NCBI GenBank assembly: GCA_035477215.1
Contig: DATIKU010000021.1
Location: 1 to 64,000 of the forward strand
Source: Spirochaetota bacterium
Lineage (GTDB): Bacteria; Spirochaetota; UBA4802; UBA5368
Direction: 5' to 3'
DNA length: 64,000 bases
Shown piece after piece: positions 44,659 through 53,156 of this stretch. The notes under the pieces were generated by a model. It was not told where the DNA came from, did no database searches, and was given only the letters and a program-made list of their open reading frames with translations. Position 1 is the first letter of the stretch. The number at the start of each line of letters is the position of its first letter. The translations under genes were made by a program, and so were the position numbers.

Positions 44659-45120
44659 CTATCCCTTTGCCATCGTGCCCCGGTTGCGCAGTATCGCGTA
44701 CTCGAAGCCGTCTATCAGCACGTAGAACGACGCGGCGTTGATGTTTTCCGAGAGCGCGTTCACCTTCCAGACTGTTGTCCCATCGGTGAAGATGATGGTG
44801 ACCTCCACCTCGGTGGCCGTGCCGCGCTTGGCCTCGAGGATGTTGGCGCGGTAATCGACGAGCTTGATTTTATCGATCTCCGGGAAAAGCGGCATGAGCG
44901 CTTTCTTTAGAACGCGCGCGAGCGCGTCGACGGGCCCGTTGCCGGTCGAGGCCTCGTGGATATGCCGGCCGTTGGCCTCTATCTGCACCGTCGCCTCGGG
45001 GTCGATCCCGTTGTCGATGAGCTTGTAGCCGCCGACCACCTTGAACGGCGGCTCGTACCGGTCGAGCGAGCGGGTTATCGTAAGCTCGCGCGTGGCGTCG
45101 TGTATTTCGTAATTGAGCAT
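44659..45120 (-). CDS. Stand-alone LeuA/CimA regulatory (dimer) domain protein
   Basis: A 153-residue protein made only of the C-terminal allosteric domain seen in 2-isopropylmalate, citramalate and homocitrate synthases: STGNGPVDALARVLKKAL, IKLVDYRANILEA, GTATEVEVTI, and VNALSENINAASFYVLIDGFEY. No catalytic TIM barrel is present upstream or downstream; the next gene encodes a lipoprotein. In the parent enzymes this domain binds leucine or isoleucine. It could sense an amino acid for a partner encoded elsewhere. The ATG at 45120 follows AGGGGTG; a longer frame to 45174 is less likely. Confidence 0.85.
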   Translation of the reverse strand: MLNYEIHDATRELTITRSLDRYEPPFKVVGGYKLIDNGIDPEATVQIEANGRHIHEASTGNGPVDALARVLKKALMPLFPEIDKIKLVDYRANILEAKRGTATEVEVTIIFTDGTTVWKVNALSENINAASFYVLIDGFEYAILRNRGTMAKG

Positions 45121-45142
45121 TGGCGCACACCCCTGAACGGCC

Positions 45143-45559
45143 TTATTCATCATCGCCCGTTGATTCTTCACCATATGTGTAGGTCAGTTGGAGATCATTC
45201 CCGGCAGCCCCGGAACTCAAACGGTCTTCCTTGACCTTGGCGGAGTCCCGGTAAATCATTATCTCCAGCGTGTCGTTGGCGTCCTGCCTGGTTACGCTTA
45301 CGTCGAGCGTATCGAGCTCGTCGGCCTCGACGGTAAATTCATATATATTGCTTCCAAGATAGATGATCTGCGCCGCGTCGATGATGCGGGTTGAACCGCC
45401 GTCGATCCGGTACCAGCCGGAAAAAGAATCGGGGGTGGTTCCGTTGTCGGTAAGAAGAACGCTCAGCGTGACCGGATCTTTTGGGAGGTCGCTGCACCGT
45501 AGGGCAAAGAGAATTGCCGCGAACAGGACGAAAAATATATAGAATGCCGGATTTTTCAT
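45143..45559 (-). CDS. Putative lipoprotein, unknown function
   Basis: A 138-residue protein. A hydrophobic signal (NPAFYIFFVLFAAILFAL) ends in a loose lipobox with Cys22 (ALRCSD), acceptable for spirochaetes. The mature part is beta-rich and acidic, with DGGSTRIIDAAQ, TVEADELDTLDVSVTRQD, and a polar tail. I recognise no domain. It lies upstream of the LeuA-domain gene on the same strand with a 22-bp gap, so they may be co-transcribed, but no functional link is evident. Confidence 0.72.
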   Translation of the reverse strand: MKNPAFYIFFVLFAAILFALRCSDLPKDPVTLSVLLTDNGTTPDSFSGWYRIDGGSTRIIDAAQIIYLGSNIYEFTVEADELDTLDVSVTRQDANDTLEIMIYRDSAKVKEDRLSSGAAGNDLQLTYTYGEESTGDDE

Positions 45560-45707
45560 GGTCGATGCAGATACGTGATTAGCGAAACGCCCCGTTATTC
45601 TTTAGTATGCGGGCTTCGCCGGAATTGTCATTCCATCGCCCGATAACCGAAAAAGTAATGGCGTTTGGACGGACCTGTCAACTAAATTACCGAAGACGGT
45701 ACGGTAT

Positions 45708-47795
45708 ATGAACGACAAACCCGAACTCCTCGCCCCCGCGGGCTCCCCCGAAACCTTCGCCGCGGCCTTTCGGGCCGGGGCCGACGCCTTCTATCTCGGA
45801 GTCGGCGATTTCAACGCCCGAAAGCGAGCCCGCAACTTCTCGCGCGAGGAGATAAAAGAAGCGACGCTCTTCGCCCACCGGAACGGCAGGCGCGTCTACA
45901 TCACGCTCAACACCCTCCTTTTCGACGACGAGTTTCCGGGCGTCATCGATCTTCTCTCCTTCCTCGAGGATATTCGCGTTGATGGTATCATCGTGCAGGA
46001 CCTCGGGCTTATGTCACTGCTGAGGAACCATTTTCCATCCATCCCCATCCACGCCTCCACGCAGATGTTCTGCCATAACTCGCAACAGGCCCTGTATCTG
46101 AAAAACGCCGGGGCGAGACGCGTCATCCTCGCACGCGAGCTCTCCCTCGAAGAGATCCGCTCCATCATCGCCATGGTGCCGCTGGAATACGAGGTCTTCG
46201 TACACGGGGCCATGTGTTTTTCCTTTTCAGGCTGCTGCCTCTTCTCTTCCCACCTGTACGGCGATTCGGGGAACCGCGGACGATGCCGCCAGCCCTGCAG
46301 GCTGCCCTTCGAAGGGGCGCGCGGGAAGTCCTATCCGTTCTCCATGAAGGACCTTTCGGCCGCCTCGCTCGTCGGCGAGCTTGTCGCATCGGGCGCGTCG
46401 GCATTTAAAATCGAGGGGAGGCTTCGTAACGCCGCTTATGTTTCGCGCGCGGTCCGGATGTACCGCTCTCTCATCGACGCCTCGCCTGTCGACCGTACCG
46501 CGCGCCGGAAGGAAGGTAAGGCCGCACCAGGCAGCACGAGGGAATCGGAAGGCGGATATTTCCATGGGCGCGAGTACCGGCGTCTCGTGGCGGCCGACCG
46601 CCCCGGAGGCTCCGGCGAGGAGCTCGGCGGGGTGATTTCGGCCGCGGGATCGCTATTGGTGTTCACCTCCGGCGTCGAGATCGGAAAGGGTTCCCGGCTC
46701 AGGGTGGTCGACGCGGAGGGGCGGATGCTCCACGAGGGGACGCTTCTCGAGTACTCGCGCCCCCGGGAGGGAACCTACGAGTGGAGGCTTCCCGTAAAGG
46801 CACCCCGAGCGAAAGGCATGCGCGTGTATCTTACGGGGGAGAGCAGGACCTTCGGCGAATGGCCGGCCATACGGCGCGAGGCCGCGCTGCATAAATTCAT
46901 TCCGGTGCGTCTTGAGATACGACTCTCGCGCACGGCGATCGAGGCGCGCGCCGTAGCGGACGATCTCGCTCCGTTCGAGTTCGCTCGCGCCGTCGAAACG
47001 AACACCGCGCGGACGCGGGCGGTAACGACAGCCGATATCGAAGATATCTTTGCGCGGACCGACCGCTATCCCTTTCTTGTTGAAAAGCGCCATGTCGACA
47101 TCGAACCGGATATCTTCGTTCGGCTCGGTGCGCTGAAGGCGCTCCGGCGGGAATTGTATGAATTGCTGTACGCTCATTACGAGGCCGGGCGCGACCGCCG
47201 GGACGCCGAACGAAAGACGGCGATCCTTGCCGAAATGGCCTCCATTCGCGATTCATCAACTGCCGATGAACGCCTGTATCTCGAATACGCCGATCTGGAA
47301 AGCGGCGAGCCGGCCGATTTCAGGATCATCGAATTTGAATCCATTGGTGCGGCCATGCGACCCTGTCCGGAAGAGGTCATACTGCTCCCGCTCTTCGTCT
47401 CCGGGGAGCGGCTGGCCGGCATGCACGGTGAGATCGCCGGGCTCGTCGCGGCCGGTCACCGCCGGTTCATGATCCCGACCTACGGCTGGATTGAATTTTT
47501 CAGTCGCTACGACGAGTTGGAGCTTTTCGGCGGTCCCTTCCTGTACGCGGTGAATTCAATGGCGTACGCGGAAATCGTTTCGAGGGGAGTTCGTCATTTT
47601 TCCGTTTCGCCCGACATGCATAATGAACGGATTGTGACGATTTCTTACAGGGGGCACCTCCTGCCGCGAACCTTCAGGAAGGAGCTCATGGCGACACGCC
47701 TTCGCCTGCCCGATACCTGCTACCGTGGCGCGAAGGCGACCATCCGTGTCGCGCGCTTTGCCGAGTACGATGTTGTTTTTGAGGACGATAAATGA
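45708..47795 (+). CDS. Peptidase U32 family protein (RlhA/TrhP-like)
   Basis: A 695-residue U32 protein. The N-terminal TIM-barrel-like part (ELLAPAGSPETFAAAFRAGADAFYLG) and the cysteine-rich signature (HGAMCFSFSGCCLFSSHLYG, then RGRCRQPC) are intact; these cysteines may bind an iron-sulfur cluster. A DUF3656-like segment occupies about 370-470, and a second U32-like part the C-terminus. E. coli relatives RlhA and TrhP hydroxylate 23S rRNA and tRNA with prephenate, so RNA modification is the likely role despite the peptidase name. The ribosome site is weak. Confidence 0.9.
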   Translation: MNDKPELLAPAGSPETFAAAFRAGADAFYLGVGDFNARKRARNFSREEIKEATLFAHRNGRRVYITLNTLLFDDEFPGVIDLLSFLEDIRVDGIIVQDLGLMSLLRNHFPSIPIHASTQMFCHNSQQALYLKNAGARRVILARELSLEEIRSIIAMVPLEYEVFVHGAMCFSFSGCCLFSSHLYGDSGNRGRCRQPCRLPFEGARGKSYPFSMKDLSAASLVGELVASGASAFKIEGRLRNAAYVSRAVRMYRSLIDASPVDRTARRKEGKAAPGSTRESEGGYFHGREYRRLVAADRPGGSGEELGGVISAAGSLLVFTSGVEIGKGSRLRVVDAEGRMLHEGTLLEYSRPREGTYEWRLPVKAPRAKGMRVYLTGESRTFGEWPAIRREAALHKFIPVRLEIRLSRTAIEARAVADDLAPFEFARAVETNTARTRAVTTADIEDIFARTDRYPFLVEKRHVDIEPDIFVRLGALKALRRELYELLYAHYEAGRDRRDAERKTAILAEMASIRDSSTADERLYLEYADLESGEPADFRIIEFESIGAAMRPCPEEVILLPLFVSGERLAGMHGEIAGLVAAGHRRFMIPTYGWIEFFSRYDELELFGGPFLYAVNSMAYAEIVSRGVRHFSVSPDMHNERIVTISYRGHLLPRTFRKELMATRLRLPDTCYRGAKATIRVARFAEYDVVFEDDK

Positions 47796-47844
47796 TTGAC
47801 CATTGCGCACGTTCGCCTAAATTTCTGTTGAAAAAGGTGCGGAG

Positions 47845-48639
47845 ATGAAAATTGCGAGCTTTAATGCAAATTCGATTCGGGCGCGGCTCCCCATCGTAAT
47901 ACGATGGCTTGCCGATAATTCCCCCGATGTGTTGTGCCTCCAGGAGACCAAGATCCGCGACGAAGAGTTCCCCGCCGCGGAAATCCGGTCGACCGGATAC
48001 CATGTCGAGTATAAAGGCGAAAAATCATATAACGGCGTCGCAATTATAAGCCGGCTTCCATTGGATGCGGTCTGGTACGGCTTCGACGGTGCTGGCGAGG
48101 ACGAGGGCTCGCGCCTCGTCGCGGGCGTCTTCGCGGGTGTGCCGGTCGTCAATACCTACATCCCCCAGGGCGCGGACCCGTCGTCGGAGAAGTTCGCGCG
48201 CAAGCTTCGCTGGTTCGAGAGGCTCCGGGAATTTTTCGATAGCCGCTTTTCGGCGGACGATCCACTCATCTGGACGGGCGATTTCAATGTGGCCCCGGAG
48301 CCGATCGACGTGCACGATCCTAAGCGGCTACTCGGGCGGGTGGGGTTTCATCCCGACGAGCATCGGGCGCTGGCGCTTGTTAAGGAGTGGGGATTCGTTG
48401 ATGTATTCAGGGCGCACCGAAAGGACCCGGGCGAATACACGTTCTGGGATTATCGCGTGCGCGATGCCGTTGCGCGAGGCCTCGGATGGCGTGTCGACCA
48501 CATCTGGGCGACCGTTCCGCTCGCGAACAGGTCGGTGGGCGCGGGTATCGATGTCGCGCCGCGGCTGGCCGAACGCCCTTCCGATCATACGTTCATATAC
48601 GCCGAGTTCAGCGAACCGGATAAAGAAAACAGGCCGTGA
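47845..48639 (+). CDS. xth: Exodeoxyribonuclease III / AP endonuclease
   Basis: A 264-residue ExoIII-family enzyme for repair of abasic sites. All active-site blocks are present: SFNANSIRARLP, LQETKI with the metal-binding Glu, TGDFNVAPEPID with the catalytic Asp and Asn, WRVDHIWAT, and the final SDHTF with the catalytic His. GCGGAG is upstream of the ATG. The sugar isomerase-like gene follows after 19 bp. Cytoplasmic. Confidence 0.96.
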   Translation: MKIASFNANSIRARLPIVIRWLADNSPDVLCLQETKIRDEEFPAAEIRSTGYHVEYKGEKSYNGVAIISRLPLDAVWYGFDGAGEDEGSRLVAGVFAGVPVVNTYIPQGADPSSEKFARKLRWFERLREFFDSRFSADDPLIWTGDFNVAPEPIDVHDPKRLLGRVGFHPDEHRALALVKEWGFVDVFRAHRKDPGEYTFWDYRVRDAVARGLGWRVDHIWATVPLANRSVGAGIDVAPRLAERPSDHTFIYAEFSEPDKENRP

Positions 48640-48658
48640 TTGCGGGAAGGCGCGGGTG

Positions 48659-49501
48659 ATGAAAACGGATGAAATGAGCGACCGGCGCAGGACCGAGCTT
48701 GCCTCCCTGGCATCGATGGTGTTCATCTGCATGCCGGTGCGGCGCCTGGACGAGGGCATGCTCGAACTTGTCGAACAATACCGCTTCAACCTCGAAATCG
48801 GCATAGACCACTATGCGCTCGACCGCTTCCCGTCGGCGTATTTTGCAGACCTCGCCTACAGACTCAAACGCGCCGGCATCGACATGACGGTGCACGCGCC
48901 CTTTCACGAGCTCTTTCCCGGCGCGCCCGACCGCCTGGTGCGCGAGGCGGCGATCATGCGGCTTGACGCCGCCTTCGACCTGATGGCGGACTTTTCTCCG
49001 CGTTCGGTGGTGATGCATCTCAATCACGAAAACCGGCGGTTCGGTTTCGTCGCCGACGACTGGTTTGCGCATATCGTGCCCGCGATCGAACGGTACGCCG
49101 GCCTTTCCCGCGACATGGGCGCCATTCTCGTGCTCGAGAACGTTTATGAGGAGAGCCCCCGGGCGATGGTGCGCGTTCTCGATGCGCTCGGCGACAGGGG
49201 TGTTTTCCATTGCATTGACGTAGGGCACCTTAACGCGTTCTCCGAAACGAAGCTCGAGGACTGGCTTGCCGCAACGGGGCCGTTTGTCCGCCAGTTCCAT
49301 CTGCACGATAATGATGGCTCGGGCGACGCTCACGGGCCGATCGGGACCGGTGCGGTCCGGTTCGACCTTGTCGCGGATTTTATCGGGGGGCTGGATGTCC
49401 GGCCGCTGATCACGCTCGAGCCGCATACCGCGGAGGACATCTGGAGAACGCTCGACGGTTTCGAACGCTCGGGTATCGCCGAAGCGCTTTCGCGGTTTTA
49501 A
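48659..49501 (+). CDS. Sugar phosphate isomerase/epimerase-like TIM barrel protein
   Basis: A 280-residue AP-endonuclease-2/xylose-isomerase-type TIM barrel. Likely metal ligands are His in TVHAPFHE, Glu in VLENVYEE, Asp-His in CIDVGHLNAF, His in FHLHDNDG and Glu in TLEPH near the C-terminus. Members act on sugars or, as endonuclease IV, on abasic DNA; the usual endonuclease IV signatures are not clear. The ATG at 48659 is inside an open frame that extends upstream through xth. It is probably co-transcribed with xth. Confidence 0.8.
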   Translation: MKTDEMSDRRRTELASLASMVFICMPVRRLDEGMLELVEQYRFNLEIGIDHYALDRFPSAYFADLAYRLKRAGIDMTVHAPFHELFPGAPDRLVREAAIMRLDAAFDLMADFSPRSVVMHLNHENRRFGFVADDWFAHIVPAIERYAGLSRDMGAILVLENVYEESPRAMVRVLDALGDRGVFHCIDVGHLNAFSETKLEDWLAATGPFVRQFHLHDNDGSGDAHGPIGTGAVRFDLVADFIGGLDVRPLITLEPHTAEDIWRTLDGFERSGIAEALSRF

Positions 49502-49584
49502 GCGGTGCCGTATTCCGGAGAGAGCGGACGCGCCCGGGAAACAGAAGGCATTTTAACCGATTCATGACGGGAGGGGATGGTGAT

Positions 49585-50571
49585 ATGACCGAAATACTGG
49601 TTACCGGCGGCGCCGGATACATCGGGAGCCACGCGGTCCGGGCGCTCGCACGAATGAACTTCACACCGGTCGTGTACGATAATCTCGACGGGGGATTCCG
49701 CGAAGCGGTGGCGGGTTTCGAGTTTATCCAGGGCGACATCGGCGATTACGATAAACTCTCGCGCGTTTTTACGGAGCGAGATATTCGCTGTGTGATGAAC
49801 TTCGCGTCATATATCGCGGTAGGCGAGTCGGTTGCCGATCCGCTTAAATATTACGACAACAATGTCGGTCGCACCATCGCTCTTTTCCGCGCGATGAAGG
49901 ACGCCGGCGTGCCCAATTTCATCTTTTCATCCTCCGCGGCCGTTTATGGCGACCCCGATGCAGCGCCCATTCGCGAGGAGAGCCCGCTTCGCCCGGCGAG
50001 CCCGTACGGGAGGACTAAATATTTTATCGAAGAGATGCTGCGCGACCTGGAGGTGTCCGACGGCTTCCGTTCGGTCTGTCTGCGTTATTTCAACGCGGCC
50101 GGGGCCGACCCTTCGGGCGACATCGGGGAGCGCCATGCGCCCGAAACCCATCTCGTGCCCCTGGTGCTTCGCGCGGCGATCGATCCGGAGTATTCAATCA
50201 CCGTCTTTGGGCGTGACTACGATACGCCCGATGGAACCTGCATTCGCGACTATGTGCATGTAAACGACCTGGCCGACGCGCACGTGCTCGCGCTCCGGCG
50301 CCTGCTCGACGGTAAGGGCTCTGCGGTGTACAACCTTGGAAACGGCAGCGGATTCTCCGTGCTCGAGGTCATCGAGTCGGCCCGTCGGGTAACCGGGAAG
50401 GTCATCCGCGCCCTTGACGGATTCCGTAGAAGCGGCGATCCGGCGCGCCTTGTGGCTTCGTCGAGGAGGGCCGGCGACGAACTCGGATGGGTCCCCGTGT
50501 TCACCGATCTGGACGGCATCGTCGAAACGGCGTGGAGATGGGAGCGATCGGGTAAAAGGAAGGACTATTGA
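49585..50571 (+). CDS. galE: UDP-glucose 4-epimerase
   Basis: A 328-residue extended short-chain dehydrogenase. TGGAGYIGSHAVRAL is the NAD loop, SSSAAVYGDP and YGRTK supply the catalytic Ser, Tyr and Lys, and LRYFNAAGADPSGDIGE plus RDYDTPDGTCIRDYVHV are the GalE-specific stretches. It interconverts UDP-glucose and UDP-galactose, feeding envelope glycans. The ATG at 49585 begins the NAD loop region; an ATG at 49564 would add seven residues. GGAGGGG lies upstream. Confidence 0.95.
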   Translation: MTEILVTGGAGYIGSHAVRALARMNFTPVVYDNLDGGFREAVAGFEFIQGDIGDYDKLSRVFTERDIRCVMNFASYIAVGESVADPLKYYDNNVGRTIALFRAMKDAGVPNFIFSSSAAVYGDPDAAPIREESPLRPASPYGRTKYFIEEMLRDLEVSDGFRSVCLRYFNAAGADPSGDIGERHAPETHLVPLVLRAAIDPEYSITVFGRDYDTPDGTCIRDYVHVNDLADAHVLALRRLLDGKGSAVYNLGNGSGFSVLEVIESARRVTGKVIRALDGFRRSGDPARLVASSRRAGDELGWVPVFTDLDGIVETAWRWERSGKRKDY

Positions 50572-50890
50572 AAATGCGTTCGGGCTGGTGTCGTTGCACA
50601 AATTGAAAATGTTGAGTTTTTCCCGGTCGAGGGCCGGGAAAGAGCCGATCAGCCGGAAATAGTTGCAAGGGAACCTCGAAAAATCAGGAAATTCATTGTT
50701 CAAATAATCGCAACTCCTGATTTCACCGGATTTTTTACCCACAGGGGAACTTCAAAAAACAGATTAATAGAGGTTCCTGTAGTTTTATTCGTAATGCTGC
50801 ATTCCCATCTATTCTTAAATATATTGACAAATAAAGTCGTAATGGCGATATGGGATTACAATGTATATCTCTGCCCGGGGGGTGTAGTGA
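50572..50890. repeat. Intergenic region with nested inverted repeats
   Basis: A 319-bp gap. GGAACCTC at about 50670-50677 is inverted as GAGGTTCC at 50770-50777, about 100 bp apart. Inside, AAATCAGGA (near 50681) pairs with TCCTGATTT (near 50717), and AGTTGC pairs with GCAACT. GGGAACYTCRAAAAA also occurs twice in direct order (50669 and 50744). The arrangement suggests a small non-coding element or a MITE remnant. TTGACA at 50824-50829 may be the -35 box of the next gene; the best -10 box is poor (GATATG at 17 bp). Confidence 0.5.
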
Positions 50891-52366
50891 ATGGCTGATA
50901 TTCGAAAGATTTTTTATCCCGAGTCCATCGCGGTCGTCGGGGTATCTGAGAATCTTTATAAATGGGGTTCATTTATTTTTATAAACATATTGGGGGGGGG
51001 GTTTCGGGGGCGGGTGTTTCCTGTGGCGAAGAACAAAGAGACGGTTTACGGCCACCGGGCATATAATACGGTGGCGGAAATAGCTGAAAGCGTCGACCTG
51101 GTCTTTATCACCACGCCCGCAAGCTCGGTGATGGGAGTGCTTGCCGACTGCGTGAAGAAGGGCGTAAAAAACGTGGTCATGATCACATCGGGTTTCAGCG
51201 AAACCGGAGAAGAGGGAAAGCGGTTGGAAGAGCAGGTGATCGCTTATTCCCGCGAGAACGGCATCAACATCGTGGGTCCAAACACCATGGGCATCGTGAA
51301 CACGGCGGTAAGCCTGTACGCTACGGGCTCGCAGGTTCGTGCACCGCGCGGCGGGATCTCGATCATCGCGCAGAGCGGCAACGTCGGCAATCAGATCATG
51401 GAATGGGCCGAACAGCAGAATATCGGTCTCGGGAAGTTCGTCGGTTCGGGGAACGAGGGGGTGCTCGACTGTGAGGACTACATCGAGTACTTCGGCGCTG
51501 ATCCGGACACCTCCGTGATTTTAATGTATATCGAGGGGGTCGACGACGGCAGGCGCTTCATGGATACCGCGCGCCGGACCAGCATGAAAAAACCGGTGAT
51601 CGCGCTCAAGGCCGGCCGGACCGAGACCGGAAGCAGGGCGGCGGCGTCGCATACCGGGGCAATGGCCGGTTCGTTCAAGACATACGAAAGCGCCCTGCGC
51701 CAGAGCGGAGTCATGCTGGTAAAGGCGCCGACCGAGCTCCTTACCATCTCGGCCGCGTTCGACAGCATGCCGCTGCCCAAGGGGAACCGCGTCGGCGTCG
51801 TTACGCTTGGAGGGGGATGGGGCGTTATAACCGCGGACGAATGCGAGGAGCGCGGGCTGACTCTTCCGCCGCTTCCCGGAGATGTGTACGAGAAGCTGGA
51901 CCGGATGCTTCCGCCGTTCTGGAGCAAGGGCAACCCGGTCGACCTGGTCGGACAGCCCAGCATAGAGCTTTTCAAGGAGTCCATGAACAGCATGGTCGCG
52001 AGCGATGCTTACGATGCGGTAATACTGCTCGGGATGGTTGGTGCGGGGAAATACGCACTGCGCATACACGCATCGGCGGCGAGCATGGGATATTACCCCC
52101 ACGACAAACTTGAAGGTCTGACGAAATTAATTGCCGAGCGCCAGGCGAACTTTCTTGACAACATAGTCGAGCTGATGGAGAAATACGACAAGCCGATCTA
52201 TCCCGTGGCGCTCGTCTCCGCTCCCGAAGACGAGATGATCCATTACAAGGACGGAAGCAGGTTCAAGGCCATAATATACAAGACGCCGGAGGAGGCGGTC
52301 TTCTGTTTGGAAAAGCAATTCGAATATTACCGATACCGCAGCAGGAGGGCGACAGGACAACCATGA
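50891..52366 (+). CDS. ADP-forming acyl-CoA synthetase, alpha-type subunit
   Basis: A 491-residue subunit with the CoA-binding domain (PESIAVVGVSENLYKWG) followed by two succinyl-CoA-ligase-like domains. The phosphohistidine loop is intact as AASHTGAMAG, and SIIAQSGNVGNQI matches the family. Together with the next gene it would convert an acyl-CoA, ADP and phosphate to the acid, ATP and CoA, or the reverse. Acetate is the usual substrate, but that is not certain. GGGGGG lies before the ATG. The stop overlaps the beta-subunit start by four bases. Confidence 0.92.
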   Translation: MADIRKIFYPESIAVVGVSENLYKWGSFIFINILGGGFRGRVFPVAKNKETVYGHRAYNTVAEIAESVDLVFITTPASSVMGVLADCVKKGVKNVVMITSGFSETGEEGKRLEEQVIAYSRENGINIVGPNTMGIVNTAVSLYATGSQVRAPRGGISIIAQSGNVGNQIMEWAEQQNIGLGKFVGSGNEGVLDCEDYIEYFGADPDTSVILMYIEGVDDGRRFMDTARRTSMKKPVIALKAGRTETGSRAAASHTGAMAGSFKTYESALRQSGVMLVKAPTELLTISAAFDSMPLPKGNRVGVVTLGGGWGVITADECEERGLTLPPLPGDVYEKLDRMLPPFWSKGNPVDLVGQPSIELFKESMNSMVASDAYDAVILLGMVGAGKYALRIHASAASMGYYPHDKLEGLTKLIAERQANFLDNIVELMEKYDKPIYPVALVSAPEDEMIHYKDGSRFKAIIYKTPEEAVFCLEKQFEYYRYRSRRATGQP

Positions 52367-53061
52367 AAGAAATATTGAAGAAAGCGATGGAGCGGGGCCA
52401 GAAGGCCCTTTCGGAATTCGATTCGAAGCGTCTCATGGCGATGGCGGGATTTCCGGTGTCGCGTAACGACCTCGCCAGTTCCCGCGACGAGGCGGTGGCT
52501 ATAGCGAAGAGTTTCGGGTTTCCGGTGGTGCTTAAAGGCTGCTCGGACATCCTGACGCACAAGACAGAGATGGGCATGGTAAAGCTCAAGCTGAAGACCG
52601 AGACCGAGGTCGCCGAGGCGTACGATGAGATCGCCGGAAAGGGAGTGGTGCTCGACGGTGTTCTTGTTCAAGAGTGGATAGAGGGCGACAAGCGCGAGTT
52701 TGTTGTCGGCCTGACGCGGGACCCGCAGTTTGGCCCCTGCGTGATGTTCGGACTGGGCGGGATCTTTACGGAGGCGCTGCGCGATGTGAGTTTCAGGGTC
52801 GCACCGCTCTCCGAGATGGATGCAGAGGAGATGATCGACGAAATCCAGACAAAAAAGCTGCTCGGCGAGTTCAGGGGAAGTCCGGCCGTCGACAGGGCCG
52901 AGCTCGTCAAGGCGCTTGTCGGGATCGGCAGACTGGGCCTTGAGTATGATGAAATTGCCGAAATCGATGTCAATCCGCTCATAATCGACGGCGACAAACC
53001 GGTCGCGGTCGACGCGCTGGTTATACTCTCGGCTGCGAAGGCCGGGGGAAAGTCCGCCTGA
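52363..53061 (+). CDS. ADP-forming acyl-CoA synthetase, beta-type subunit (ATP-grasp)
   Basis: A 232-residue ATP-grasp_5 protein. Conserved stretches are FPVVLKGCSDILTHKTEMGMV, VQEWIEGDKREFVVGLTRDP, FGLGGIFTEALRDVSFR, and the final EIDVNPLII. It carries the nucleotide-binding half of the ADP-forming acetyl-CoA synthetase. Translation is coupled to the alpha gene by the ATGA overlap. The pyrophosphate-type phosphofructokinase gene follows after 95 bp. Cytoplasmic. Confidence 0.92.
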   Translation: MKEILKKAMERGQKALSEFDSKRLMAMAGFPVSRNDLASSRDEAVAIAKSFGFPVVLKGCSDILTHKTEMGMVKLKLKTETEVAEAYDEIAGKGVVLDGVLVQEWIEGDKREFVVGLTRDPQFGPCVMFGLGGIFTEALRDVSFRVAPLSEMDAEEMIDEIQTKKLLGEFRGSPAVDRAELVKALVGIGRLGLEYDEIAEIDVNPLIIDGDKPVAVDALVILSAAKAGGKSA

Positions 53062-53156
53062 TTATTTCTTGCAATCCGACAACACGCGCGGTTATACTTC
53101 CGGCGGCGCCATAGGGCGGCGCCTTGCGCGGTAAAAAAGTAAAACAGGGAGTAATC

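Noticed and set aside
53124-53156. Upstream ATG as the start of the phosphofructokinase
   Set aside because: The added 11 residues precede the normal N-terminus, and a good ribosome site (AGGGA) precedes the ATG at 53157.
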